Shown: positions 1-5,412 of the stretch, piece after piece
How the letters are laid out: each line of letters begins with the position of its first letter
Numbering within the stretch: position 1 is the stretch's first letter
Assembly (NCBI GenBank): GCA_024636135.1
Contig: JAGXHP010000067.1
Span: 1-8,365, forward strand
Direction: 5' to 3'
DNA from: Chloroflexota bacterium
GTDB lineage: Bacteria; Chloroflexota; Limnocylindria; QHBO01
Length of the DNA: 8,365 nucleotides
Translations under genes and position numbers: made by a program
The notes under the pieces: generated by a model
The model's database searches: none
What the model was told of the DNA's origin: nothing
Seen by the model: the letters and a program-made list of their open reading frames with translations, nothing else

Positions 1-514
1 ATGCAACGCCGGCCTGGATCGCCTGCTCGGCGTACCACTTCGTCGCCTGCTCGGACCCGACCGGCAGGTAGCTGACCATCACGTCGACCTCGCGATCCTT
101 GAGGATCTGCACGATGTCGGCGGTCGGTCCGGGCGCCTTCTCGATGATCTCGGAGAGGTACTTGCCCAACCCATCGTGTGTCATGCCGCGCTCCACGGGA
201 ACGCCGAGATGGGGAACATCACTGAACTTGAAGGTGTTGTTCGGCTCGACGAAGATCGCCTCAGAGAGGTCCTTGCCGACCTTGTTCTTGTCGACGTCGA
301 ACGCCGCCACGAACTCGATGTCGCGGACGTGATAGCCACCGAGGTTGACGTGCATCAGGCCCGGGATGAAGTCGCCATCCTTCGCGTCGGCGTAGTGGTA
401 GCGACCCTGGACCAGGCTGCTGGCGCAGTTGCCGGCGCCGACGATGGCGACGCGAACCTTGCCGTCGGTGGGTCGATGGCCATTACCGGCGGCCTTGCCG
501 TTCTTGGATGCCAC
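1..514 (-). CDS. ino1: Inositol-3-phosphate synthase (myo-inositol-1-phosphate synthase), N-terminal part; 3' end beyond the window
   Basis: Converts glucose-6-phosphate to 1D-myo-inositol-3-phosphate using NAD as internal redox cofactor, in the cytoplasm; this is the entry step to inositol lipids. About 171 residues are visible. The N-terminal Rossmann motif is clear: VAIVGAGNCASSL at about residues 22-34 gives the GxGxxA dinucleotide-binding loop. Further family stretches are GYHVRDIEFVAAFDV, PVERGMTHDGLG and VMVSYLPVGSE, which match the short bacterial (actinobacterial-type) form. I chose the GTG at 514, read as VASKNGK. The only good Shine-Dalgarno, AGGGAG at 529-534, lies 14 bases upstream, so an unusual start nearer to it is possible. 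The gene begins 8 bases after the stop of the phosphatidyltransferase and is the last visible gene of that operon. Identification is firm; the exact start is not. Confidence 0.93.
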   Translation of the reverse strand, partial: MASKNGKAAGNGHRPTDGKVRVAIVGAGNCASSLVQGRYHYADAKDGDFIPGLMHVNLGGYHVRDIEFVAAFDVDKNKVGKDLSEAIFVEPNNTFKFSDVPHLGVPVERGMTHDGLGKYLSEIIEKAPGPTADIVQILKDREVDVMVSYLPVGSEQATKWYAEQAIQAGVA

Positions 515-522
515 GATGCGAA

Positions 523-1194
523 TCAGTACTCCCTGCTGCGTGAATTGGCCTGGCTGACGCGCCAGACGTGCCAGATGCGCTGGATGACCGTCACCACCGT
601 GAGCGCGGCGACGAGGACGAGGATGGCAATCAGGATGGGTGTGAATCCGAGGCCCGCAAGCGCGATGCCGGTGATGACGAGCACGAGGCGTTCGGTGCGC
701 GGGGCGAGGCCGATGGTCGCCGAGATGCCGATCGCTTCCGCACGGGCCCGCGCGTAGCTGACGAGGAACGAGCCGCCGAGCGCGACGAACACCGCCGCCA
801 CGGGCAGGATCGGATCGGCCAGCGTGGTCAGGAACCAGGCGGCGATGCCGGCGTACACGATCGCCTCACCGGCGCGATCGAGCGTGGAATCCAGGAAGCT
901 GCCGAAGGGCGTTCCGCCACCCTGGGCCCGGGCCAGCGCGCCATCGACGGCATCCAGCAGCGAGCCTGCGGTCAGCAGCGCTGCTCCCACGAGCAACCAT
1001 CCGCCGGCCACGAGGCCCGATGCGACGACCGTGATGCCGAGGCCGATGACCGTGATGGTGTTCGGGGTCAGGTGCAGGGCCATGGCGAGGCGCACGACCG
1101 GCGCCAGGGTGCCGCGAACGGCATCCTTGAACCAGGCCGGCATGACGGAGGCTCCGCGCCGCAGGTCGTCGGCGTGGTCCCGGCTAGCTGACAT
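523..1194 (-). CDS. CDP-alcohol phosphatidyltransferase, probably phosphatidylinositol-phosphate synthase
   Basis: Integral membrane enzyme that transfers a phosphatidyl group from CDP-diacylglycerol to an alcohol acceptor with release of CMP. The complete family signature D-x2-DG-x2-AR-x8-G-x3-D-x3-D is present, with D81, D84, G85, A88, R89, G98, D102 and D106 counted from the ATG at 1194; the aspartates bind the metal ions. About six hydrophobic segments follow the family plan, and the length of 223 residues is normal. The downstream neighbour makes inositol phosphate, so the acceptor is probably inositol-3-phosphate, as in the mycobacterial PgsA1 type; this is inference, and glycerol-3-phosphate remains possible. 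The ATG at 1194 overlaps the end of the ArsR gene by 11 bases. A GTG at 1209 would extend it by five residues. The ATG at 1143 (MPAWFKDAV) fits the usual family start and has GCGGAG upstream, so it is a serious alternative. Confidence 0.9.
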   Translation of the reverse strand: MSASRDHADDLRRGASVMPAWFKDAVRGTLAPVVRLAMALHLTPNTITVIGLGITVVASGLVAGGWLLVGAALLTAGSLLDAVDGALARAQGGGTPFGSFLDSTLDRAGEAIVYAGIAAWFLTTLADPILPVAAVFVALGGSFLVSYARARAEAIGISATIGLAPRTERLVLVITGIALAGLGFTPILIAILVLVAALTVVTVIQRIWHVWRVSQANSRSREY

Positions 1195-1570
1195 CGGCAA
1201 CCGTCCCACGAGCGTCCGGTGAGCCCGCGACGCCGGCGGTTCCGCCGATGAGTCGCGCTTCGGTGTCGTGGAGCTCCTCGAACGCCGCGGTCCGGAGCCG
1301 GCAGATGACCTCGCGACCTGTGCGCTGAGTGTCGACCAGGCCCGCCAGGCGGAGGATGCGCAGGTGCCAGCTGATCAGCGGCTGCGAGAGGCCGACGCGG
1401 GCCGACAGCTCGCGCACCGGCAGCGGGCCGACCTCGGCGATGAGGCCGATGACGCGCAGGCGCGTCTCGTCGCCCAGCGCCCGATAGAGGGCGCGGAGAC
1501 GACGAAGATCCTGCTCGGCGGGGGTCTCGGGAGGGGATGGGATCACAAGTCGATCTTTATCAAATGACAC
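1184..1570 (-). CDS. ArsR-family winged-helix transcriptional regulator
   Basis: DNA-binding repressor-type protein of 128 residues. The family core begins with RALGDETRLRVIGLI (about 30-44). It continues with PVRELSARVGLSQPLISWHL (51-70), which holds the helix-turn-helix and recognition helix, and then the wing (DTQRTGREVICRL, about 80-92). The only cysteine is C90; the ELCVCDL-type metal site of ArsR/SmtB sensors is absent, so sensing of arsenite or zinc by that site is unlikely and the signal is unknown. It is the first gene of the lipid operon and its end overlaps the next gene, so it probably controls that operon and may also control the divergent transporter operon. The start used is GTG at 1570, with no Shine-Dalgarno. 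GTG at 1546 is an alternative that leaves the DNA-binding domain intact. Confidence 0.9.
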   Translation of the reverse strand: MSFDKDRLVIPSPPETPAEQDLRRLRALYRALGDETRLRVIGLIAEVGPLPVRELSARVGLSQPLISWHLRILRLAGLVDTQRTGREVICRLRTAAFEELHDTEARLIGGTAGVAGSPDARGTVADVS

Positions 1571-1575
1571 TTTAT

Positions 1576-1591
1576 ATAAGGACTCGCTTAT
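1576..1591. promoter_or_regulatory. Inverted repeat, candidate operator of the ArsR-type regulator
   Basis: ATAAG (1576-1580), six bases, then CTTAT (1587-1591) forms an inverted repeat in an unusually AT-rich patch (about 1555-1596) of an otherwise GC-rich sequence. It overlaps TTATATAA (1572-1579), a second perfect small palindrome. It lies just in front of the ArsR gene and between the two divergent operons, where an autoregulatory operator would be expected. The arms are short, so this is a candidate only. Confidence 0.35.
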
Positions 1592-1619
1592 GGTATTCGC
1601 CGGCCTCCGGGTCCGTCAA
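1590..1619 (-). promoter_or_regulatory. Candidate promoter of the ArsR-phosphatidyltransferase-ino1 operon
   Basis: Read on the minus strand, TTGACG (1619-1614) matches a sigma-70-type -35 box at five of six positions. An 18-base spacer leads to TACCAT (1595-1590), four of six for the -10 box. Transcription would start near 1583, about 13 bases before the GTG at 1570, inside the candidate inverted-repeat operator. TATAAA at 1576-1571 is an alternative -10 and would then favour the GTG at 1546. Confidence 0.35.
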
Positions 1620-1625
1620 CCCCTC

Positions 1626-1634
1626 TGCTAGCAT
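1626..1634 (+). promoter_or_regulatory. Candidate extended -10 promoter of the transporter operon
   Basis: TGCTAGCAT has the extended -10 form TG-N-TANNNT. Transcription would start near 1641, leaving a short leader that carries the strong Shine-Dalgarno at 1665-1670. No convincing -35 box is seen upstream, as is common for extended -10 promoters. TGCTAGCA is also a perfect 8-base palindrome. Confidence 0.35.
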
Positions 1635-1664
1635 CGGGCCGCCCAACCGATCCGGCAGCGACAC

Positions 1665-1670
1665 AGGAGG
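1665..1670 (+). promoter_or_regulatory. Ribosome binding site that points to a CTG start
   Basis: AGGAGG is the strongest Shine-Dalgarno I see in the window. Seven bases downstream, the only in-frame start-like codon is CTG at 1678. This favours a rare CTG start over the GTG at 1744, which has no such site. Confidence 0.55.
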
Positions 1671-1677
1671 TTCCGCG

Positions 1678-2466
1678 CTGGCGAGCTCGACCCCCGACGC
1701 GCTGTGGAACGCGCCGAGCCTCCGTGCGCTGCTGCCCGCGGCCGTGACCTGTACCGATCTGCGTCGTCGGCGTGATCTTGAGCATTGCTCCTTCTCCGTG
1801 CCCGCCGGCGCTCGGCTTCTCGTCCTCTCCGACCCCGAGCGCAGTGCGTCCACGTTGCTGCGCATCCTCGGCGGGCTGGCGCCAGCCCAAGGCGGCCGCA
1901 TCTGGGTGGCCGGCCTCAGCGACCCGACGGCGGAGGGATGGGGGCGGCGGGTTGCCTACCTCGGCCCGAATGTCGGGCTCCACGACTGGATGACGCCGGT
2001 GGAGGCCCTCCAGCTGGCCGGCGAGCTCCTGGCCGTGCCCGCGGGCGAGGCGGAGCGTCGCGCGGACCGGTTGCTGCGCCGGACGGGCATCGATCGTGCC
2101 ACCGCCGGCCGGCCGATCGGACGAGGCGGAGATGCGCTCCGCCAGCGGGCCGGCCTGGCCTGCGCGCTCCTCGGCGATCCCGAGGTCCTGCTGCTCGATG
2201 AACCCCTCCGCGCGATCGAACCGCGCGAGCGGACGCGCCTGCTCCGCGTTCCCGGCGCGCGGCGGACGGTCCTCCTCGCAAGTCGCAAACCGACCACCGA
2301 GGTCGGATTGGTCGACAGCCTGCTATACCTGCGCGACGGCGGCGTGCGAGCCCAGGCTCCGTTGTCAGCGCTCGATGGGGCGGGGCTGCCGCTCACGCGT
2401 CGGGGCATCGCCGAGCTGAGTGACCTCATGGCTGCCAGCGATCCATTGCGACAGGCTGCCGGATGA
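1678..2466 (+). CDS. ABC transporter ATPase-like protein with degenerate nucleotide-binding motifs
   Basis: ABC-fold protein, 262 residues from the CTG at 1678, or 240 from the GTG at 1744. The fold is recognised from SFSVPAGARLLVL before Walker A, TLLRILGGLAPAQGG after it, a Q-loop region (VAYLGPNVGLHDWMTPVEAL), RQRAGLACALLGDPE and an intact Walker B with catalytic Glu (VLLLDEP, about 170-176, E175). Other motifs are abnormal. Walker A reads SDPERSAST (51-59), with alanine (codon GCG at 1846) in place of the phosphate-binding lysine. The signature is GRGGDALRQR, not S-G/R-G-x-RQR. The D-loop is AIEP, and the H-loop histidine is replaced in LLASRKPTTEV (R203). Flanking residues stay in frame, so this is not a frameshift. 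Its stop overlaps the permease start (ATGA), so it is presumably that permease's partner. It may bind nucleotide poorly or not hydrolyse it; I infer a pseudo-ATPase or a regulatory subunit. Confidence 0.8.
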   Translation: MASSTPDALWNAPSLRALLPAAVTCTDLRRRRDLEHCSFSVPAGARLLVLSDPERSASTLLRILGGLAPAQGGRIWVAGLSDPTAEGWGRRVAYLGPNVGLHDWMTPVEALQLAGELLAVPAGEAERRADRLLRRTGIDRATAGRPIGRGGDALRQRAGLACALLGDPEVLLLDEPLRAIEPRERTRLLRVPGARRTVLLASRKPTTEVGLVDSLLYLRDGGVRAQAPLSALDGAGLPLTRRGIAELSDLMAASDPLRQAAG

Positions 2467-3149
2467 TCCCGACCGCCGTGGTCGCACGTCTCGCAGTGCG
2501 CGAGCTGTGGATGAGCTTCCGGCTGCTCATTCTCTTGGCGGCATACCTCGGAGCCGGAGCCCTGGTGGCGGCCGTCCCGGCGTCCTCGTCGACCGTTCTT
2601 CAGCGACTGGCCGTGGCCCTTGCGATCGCGGCGGTTGCGGGATCATCGATTGCGGCTTGGTCGCTCAGCCACGAGCGCGGGCTCGGGCGGCTTGGGTGGC
2701 TGGTCATCCGATCCGTCCAACGCCGGACGATCCTCATGGGCTGGTTCGCCAGCCTGGCCCTGGTGACGGCGGCCGGCGTCGCCGGCGCCGGCGTGCTTGG
2801 GTGGGCGGCGTTCGGGGGCCCGACCGGGCAAACCAGCCCGACGGTGTTCGGGCTGGCGATCGTCGCGTCGGCCGCCGGCGCCGTCGCACTCCAGGCTCTC
2901 GGCCTGGCGGTCGGCTCGGTCCTGCGTCCGTGGCTGGCGAGCGTGCTGGCGGGAGCGTTGAGCGCGATCGTGATCATCGGTGGCTGGGTCGCGTTGCCGG
3001 CACTGGCGCTGCCGGTCGAGGCCGTCGCCGACCTGCTGCAGCTCGAGCGGCCGATCTCCATCTCCCTGCAGGGAGCCGGCGCGTCGCTCGGCGTGACCGC
3101 CGTCCTGCTCCTTGTAGCAGCGCACGCACTGGGTCGGGCGGACCTGTGA
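2463..3149 (+). CDS. ABC-2-type transporter permease-like membrane protein
   Basis: Very hydrophobic protein of 228 residues with about six membrane segments, near residues 20-38, 47-67, 90-117, 127-150, 157-180 and 205-223. The cytoplasmic stretch HERGLGRLGWLVIRSVQRRTILMG (split here by segment: ERGLGRL, then RSVQRRTILMG) resembles the 'ER..G.L..L...P.SR..IL.GK' region that couples ABC-2 permeases to their ATPase. The ATG at 2463 overlaps the TGA of the ATPase-like gene, so the two are translationally coupled and probably form one transporter, likely an exporter as in most ABC-2 systems. The substrate cannot be read from the sequence. The general class is a good call; the exact family is uncertain, because the motifs are weak and small membrane proteins are easy to misassign. 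Confidence 0.72.
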   Translation: MIPTAVVARLAVRELWMSFRLLILLAAYLGAGALVAAVPASSSTVLQRLAVALAIAAVAGSSIAAWSLSHERGLGRLGWLVIRSVQRRTILMGWFASLALVTAAGVAGAGVLGWAAFGGPTGQTSPTVFGLAIVASAAGAVALQALGLAVGSVLRPWLASVLAGALSAIVIIGGWVALPALALPVEAVADLLQLERPISISLQGAGASLGVTAVLLLVAAHALGRADL

Positions 3150-4711
3150 CCGACGAGCCGATGCGCATCCATCCCGCCGCTGCCTGGGCCGCGCTCGCAT
3201 TCGCCAGCCTGGGCGTCCTGCTCGGAGGAGCCGAGCTGATGGTGGTCGCCATCGCTCTGCCGTCGATCGTTGCCGACTTCGGCGGCTGGGCGGATCTGGC
3301 CCGGGTGAGCTGGATCATCAACGCCTACCTGCTCGCCTACGTGATCGCGATGCCGTTGGCGGGACGCGGCGCCGACCTGTGGGGTGCGCGCCGCCTGTAC
3401 GTCGTGGCGCTGCTCCTCTTCGTGATCGGCAGCGCGGGCGCCGGACTGTCGCGCTTCGCGGGGCCAGAGGATGGCCTCACCTGGCTGATCGTGGCGCGCG
3501 TGGTCCAGGGCTTCGGGGGTGGTGCGCTCGTGCCGCTGTCGATGGCGCTGGCGAGCCACCTGTTCACCGGTCGCGCACGCGCCACGGCGCTGGGCGTGGA
3601 AGGGGCGGCGACCTACATCGGCATGGCGATCGGGCCGGCCTACGGCGCCTGGGTCCTCCTGAACTTCAACCTGCCGATCCCGGGACTGGACATGGCCAGC
3701 TGGCAATGGATCTTCCTGCTCAACGTACCGATCGGCATCGTCACCCTGCTCCTCATCTACGTGGTGGTCGGCGGAATCGAGACGCCGCGAGTTCGCGCAT
3801 CACTCGATCTCGGGGGCGCGCTGCTCCTGACCATCGCGCTGGGGTCCGGCATCGGCGCCATCACCATCTCCGGCGCGAACGGCTGGCTGGACCCGCTGGT
3901 GCTCGGCGGTCTGGCCCTCGCGGCGCTGAGCGGCGTCGCGTTCGGCTGGCTGCAGCTCCGTTCGCGGTCGCCACTCATCGACCTGCGCCTTTTCGGTGAC
4001 CGCGCCTTCAGCTCCGCCAATGCCGTGAGCCTGCTGACCGGCTACACGCTGGCCACGGCGATCATCGGCGGACCGGTCTTCGTCAACCGCGTGCTGTTCG
4101 GCGGCGACGCGCAGGCATCGGCCGTCCTCACCGCTCTCACCGTGGCCATCGCCGCCGGGGCGCTGGCGGGCGGCGCGGCATCGGCCTTCGTCGGCGAGCG
4201 GATCGTCAGCGTGCTCGGGGTCGTGGCGAGTGCCGTCGGGCTGTGGCTGGCCCTCGGCTGGGGAGTCGACACCGAGCTCGATCGGCTGGTCCGCGACCTC
4301 GCGATCTACGGGGCCGGCTTCGGGCTCACGGTATCGCCGCGTGCCACGGCGGCGGTGGAGGCCGCCGGTGCCGGTGCGTACGGTGTGGCGAGCGCGATGC
4401 TCCAGATCACGCGCACGATCGGCATGAGCGTGGGGCTGGCGCTGCTGACGTCGATCGGTCAGAACCGGATCGACGAGCTCTCCGCGCTGATTGCCGATCC
4501 GGCGCTTCGGGACGAGCTGGTGCGCGAGCTCGGCCGGCCCGAGTTCGTGGGCGTCGATCCACGAACGTCACTCGCCCTGGTGGACGTGCTCGAGCGCTGG
4601 TCCCAGGGTCAGTCGGCGGAGGTGCTGACCCAGGTCTTCGCCATCGCGTTGGGCGTTGGGCTCATTGCGTTGGTTCCCGCCTGGTTCGTTCGAGGCCGGC
4701 GAAGGAGCTAG
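3146..4711 (+). CDS. MFS transporter, DHA2 (EmrB/QacA-like, 14-helix) family
   Basis: Proton-driven drug/metabolite exporter family, 521 residues from the GTG at 3146. The first helix carries the DHA2 motif as AELMVVAIALPSIVADF (about 29-45), with Glu in place of the usual Asp. Motif A follows helix 2 (GRGADLWGARR, 73-83: G73, D77, G80, R82, R83). Motif B is in helix 4 (R118, Q121, G122), and a motif C-like GPAYGAW is near 163-169. The C-terminal half has the typical MLQITRTIGMSVGLALLTSIG. A soluble loop of about 65 residues rich in Asp, Glu and Arg separates the last two helices. GTGA overlap with the permease stop supports the GTG start; an ATG at 3161 would remove five residues. It is the last gene of the three-gene operon. 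The substrate is unknown; an ABC permease and an MFS exporter in one operon could act on the same compound. Confidence 0.93.
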   Translation: MTDEPMRIHPAAAWAALAFASLGVLLGGAELMVVAIALPSIVADFGGWADLARVSWIINAYLLAYVIAMPLAGRGADLWGARRLYVVALLLFVIGSAGAGLSRFAGPEDGLTWLIVARVVQGFGGGALVPLSMALASHLFTGRARATALGVEGAATYIGMAIGPAYGAWVLLNFNLPIPGLDMASWQWIFLLNVPIGIVTLLLIYVVVGGIETPRVRASLDLGGALLLTIALGSGIGAITISGANGWLDPLVLGGLALAALSGVAFGWLQLRSRSPLIDLRLFGDRAFSSANAVSLLTGYTLATAIIGGPVFVNRVLFGGDAQASAVLTALTVAIAAGALAGGAASAFVGERIVSVLGVVASAVGLWLALGWGVDTELDRLVRDLAIYGAGFGLTVSPRATAAVEAAGAGAYGVASAMLQITRTIGMSVGLALLTSIGQNRIDELSALIADPALRDELVRELGRPEFVGVDPRTSLALVDVLERWSQGQSAEVLTQVFAIALGVGLIALVPAWFVRGRRRS

Positions 4712-5412
4712 CCGACCGGCTCGGCGATCACCACCAGCTCGCCCCAGTTGCGGTTGAAGCCCTGCGATGTCTGCAGCGTGAGGCGCTCGTACTCGGTCGG
4801 CACCGTCCACGAGGCGCCCTCGTCGCAGTTGTCGTGGATCTGGAGGGCCAGAGGGGGGTCGGGCGGGTTGTTCTGGGTCGCGTTCGGATCCGGGCAGGCG
4901 ACGTTGGGTCGCACCTCGGTCACCACGTAGCGCAGCACCGTGTCGTCCGACATCCGGACGAGCACCTCGGCGCCGACCTGGACGTTCCAGAGCGGCTTGA
5001 ACAGCGAGTTCAGGGCGTGCGCGAAGATGTAGGAGTTCGTGGTACGCCCCGGCTGGTTGCCGGCGCGCAGGATGTACGCGGCGTCGTCGGGTGGGAAGCC
5101 GTCAGTCTCCGCACTGGTCGACTGTCGGACCAGGACGTTGATGCCGACCGCCGGGATCTCGAGCTGGACCGCCGTGACGCTCGAGGGCAACGGCTCGGGT
5201 GTCGGCGTGACGGTCGGCCCGGCGGAGGTCGACGCAGAGGGTGACGGCTCGGGGGTCGATGTTGCCTGTGCCACCGGGGAGGCGGTCGGCGTCGTGATCG
5301 GCGGCAGGCTGGTGGCGGGAGGCTCGTCGAGGTCCAGGGTGCCGGCGATAATGAGCGCCACCCCCGCCACACCCAGGATGATCGGGAGCGCCCATGACGA
5401 GAGACGCTTCAC
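4708..5412 (-). CDS. Sortase-fold membrane protein lacking the catalytic cysteine
   Basis: Protein of 234 residues with an N-terminal membrane anchor (about 5-25) and a Pro/Thr/Ser/Ala-rich linker (about 30-78), which would place a C-terminal sortase domain outside the membrane. The domain starts with VQLEIPAVGINVLV (82-95). It contains the catalytic-His strand SYIFAHAL (H132) and LWNVQVGAEVLVR, as in class D/E/F sortases. The usual TLxTC motif reads LTLQTSQG: Ser216 (codon TCG, bases 4765-4767) takes the place of the nucleophilic Cys. The strand that normally supplies the catalytic Arg reads GELVVIAE; Arg221 lies nearby. Two other cysteines (C173, C196) are in a loop. Transpeptidation by the standard mechanism is therefore doubtful; it may be a binding protein or a Ser variant. 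The GTG at 5412 is used because it is needed for the anchor. The gene stands alone, convergent with the MFS gene and divergent from otsB. Confidence 0.85.
   Translation of the reverse strand: MKRLSSWALPIILGVAGVALIIAGTLDLDEPPATSLPPITTPTASPVAQATSTPEPSPSASTSAGPTVTPTPEPLPSSVTAVQLEIPAVGINVLVRQSTSAETDGFPPDDAAYILRAGNQPGRTTNSYIFAHALNSLFKPLWNVQVGAEVLVRMSDDTVLRYVVTEVRPNVACPDPNATQNNPPDPPLALQIHDNCDEGASWTVPTEYERLTLQTSQGFNRNWGELVVIAEPVG
5347..5352 (+). promoter_or_regulatory. Candidate -10 box for otsB inside the sortase-like gene
   Basis: GATAAT matches five of six positions of the -10 consensus and stands out in GC-rich surroundings. It would give a leader of roughly 55 bases before the ATG at 5413. The -35 region is poor (TCGTCG at 5324-5329), so support is weak. 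Confidence 0.25.

Noticed and set aside
176..757. A 193-codon plus-strand frame opposite ino1 and the phosphatidyltransferase
   Set aside because: It crosses two recognised minus-strand genes and shows no domain; the ino1 Rossmann motif is on the other strand.
568..1191. A 207-codon plus-strand frame opposite the phosphatidyltransferase
   Set aside because: Composition is almost entirely charged residues and glycine, while the other strand carries the complete family signature.
2420..3145. Open upstream extension of the MFS gene in the same frame (242 codons)
   Set aside because: The translated extension is Arg/Gly/Pro-rich noise that overlaps the permease in another frame. The MFS domain begins just after the GTG at 3146, which overlaps the preceding stop.
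2600..3706. A 368-codon open frame on the minus strand over the permease and MFS genes
   Set aside because: Low-complexity Arg/Ala/Pro/Thr-rich translation with no motifs, opposite two clearly coding genes; a GC-driven shadow.
4710..4721. Palindrome AGCCG-AC-CGGCT at the convergent junction as a bidirectional terminator
   Set aside because: The two-base centre cannot form a hairpin loop without shortening the five-base stem, and no T-run follows on either strand.
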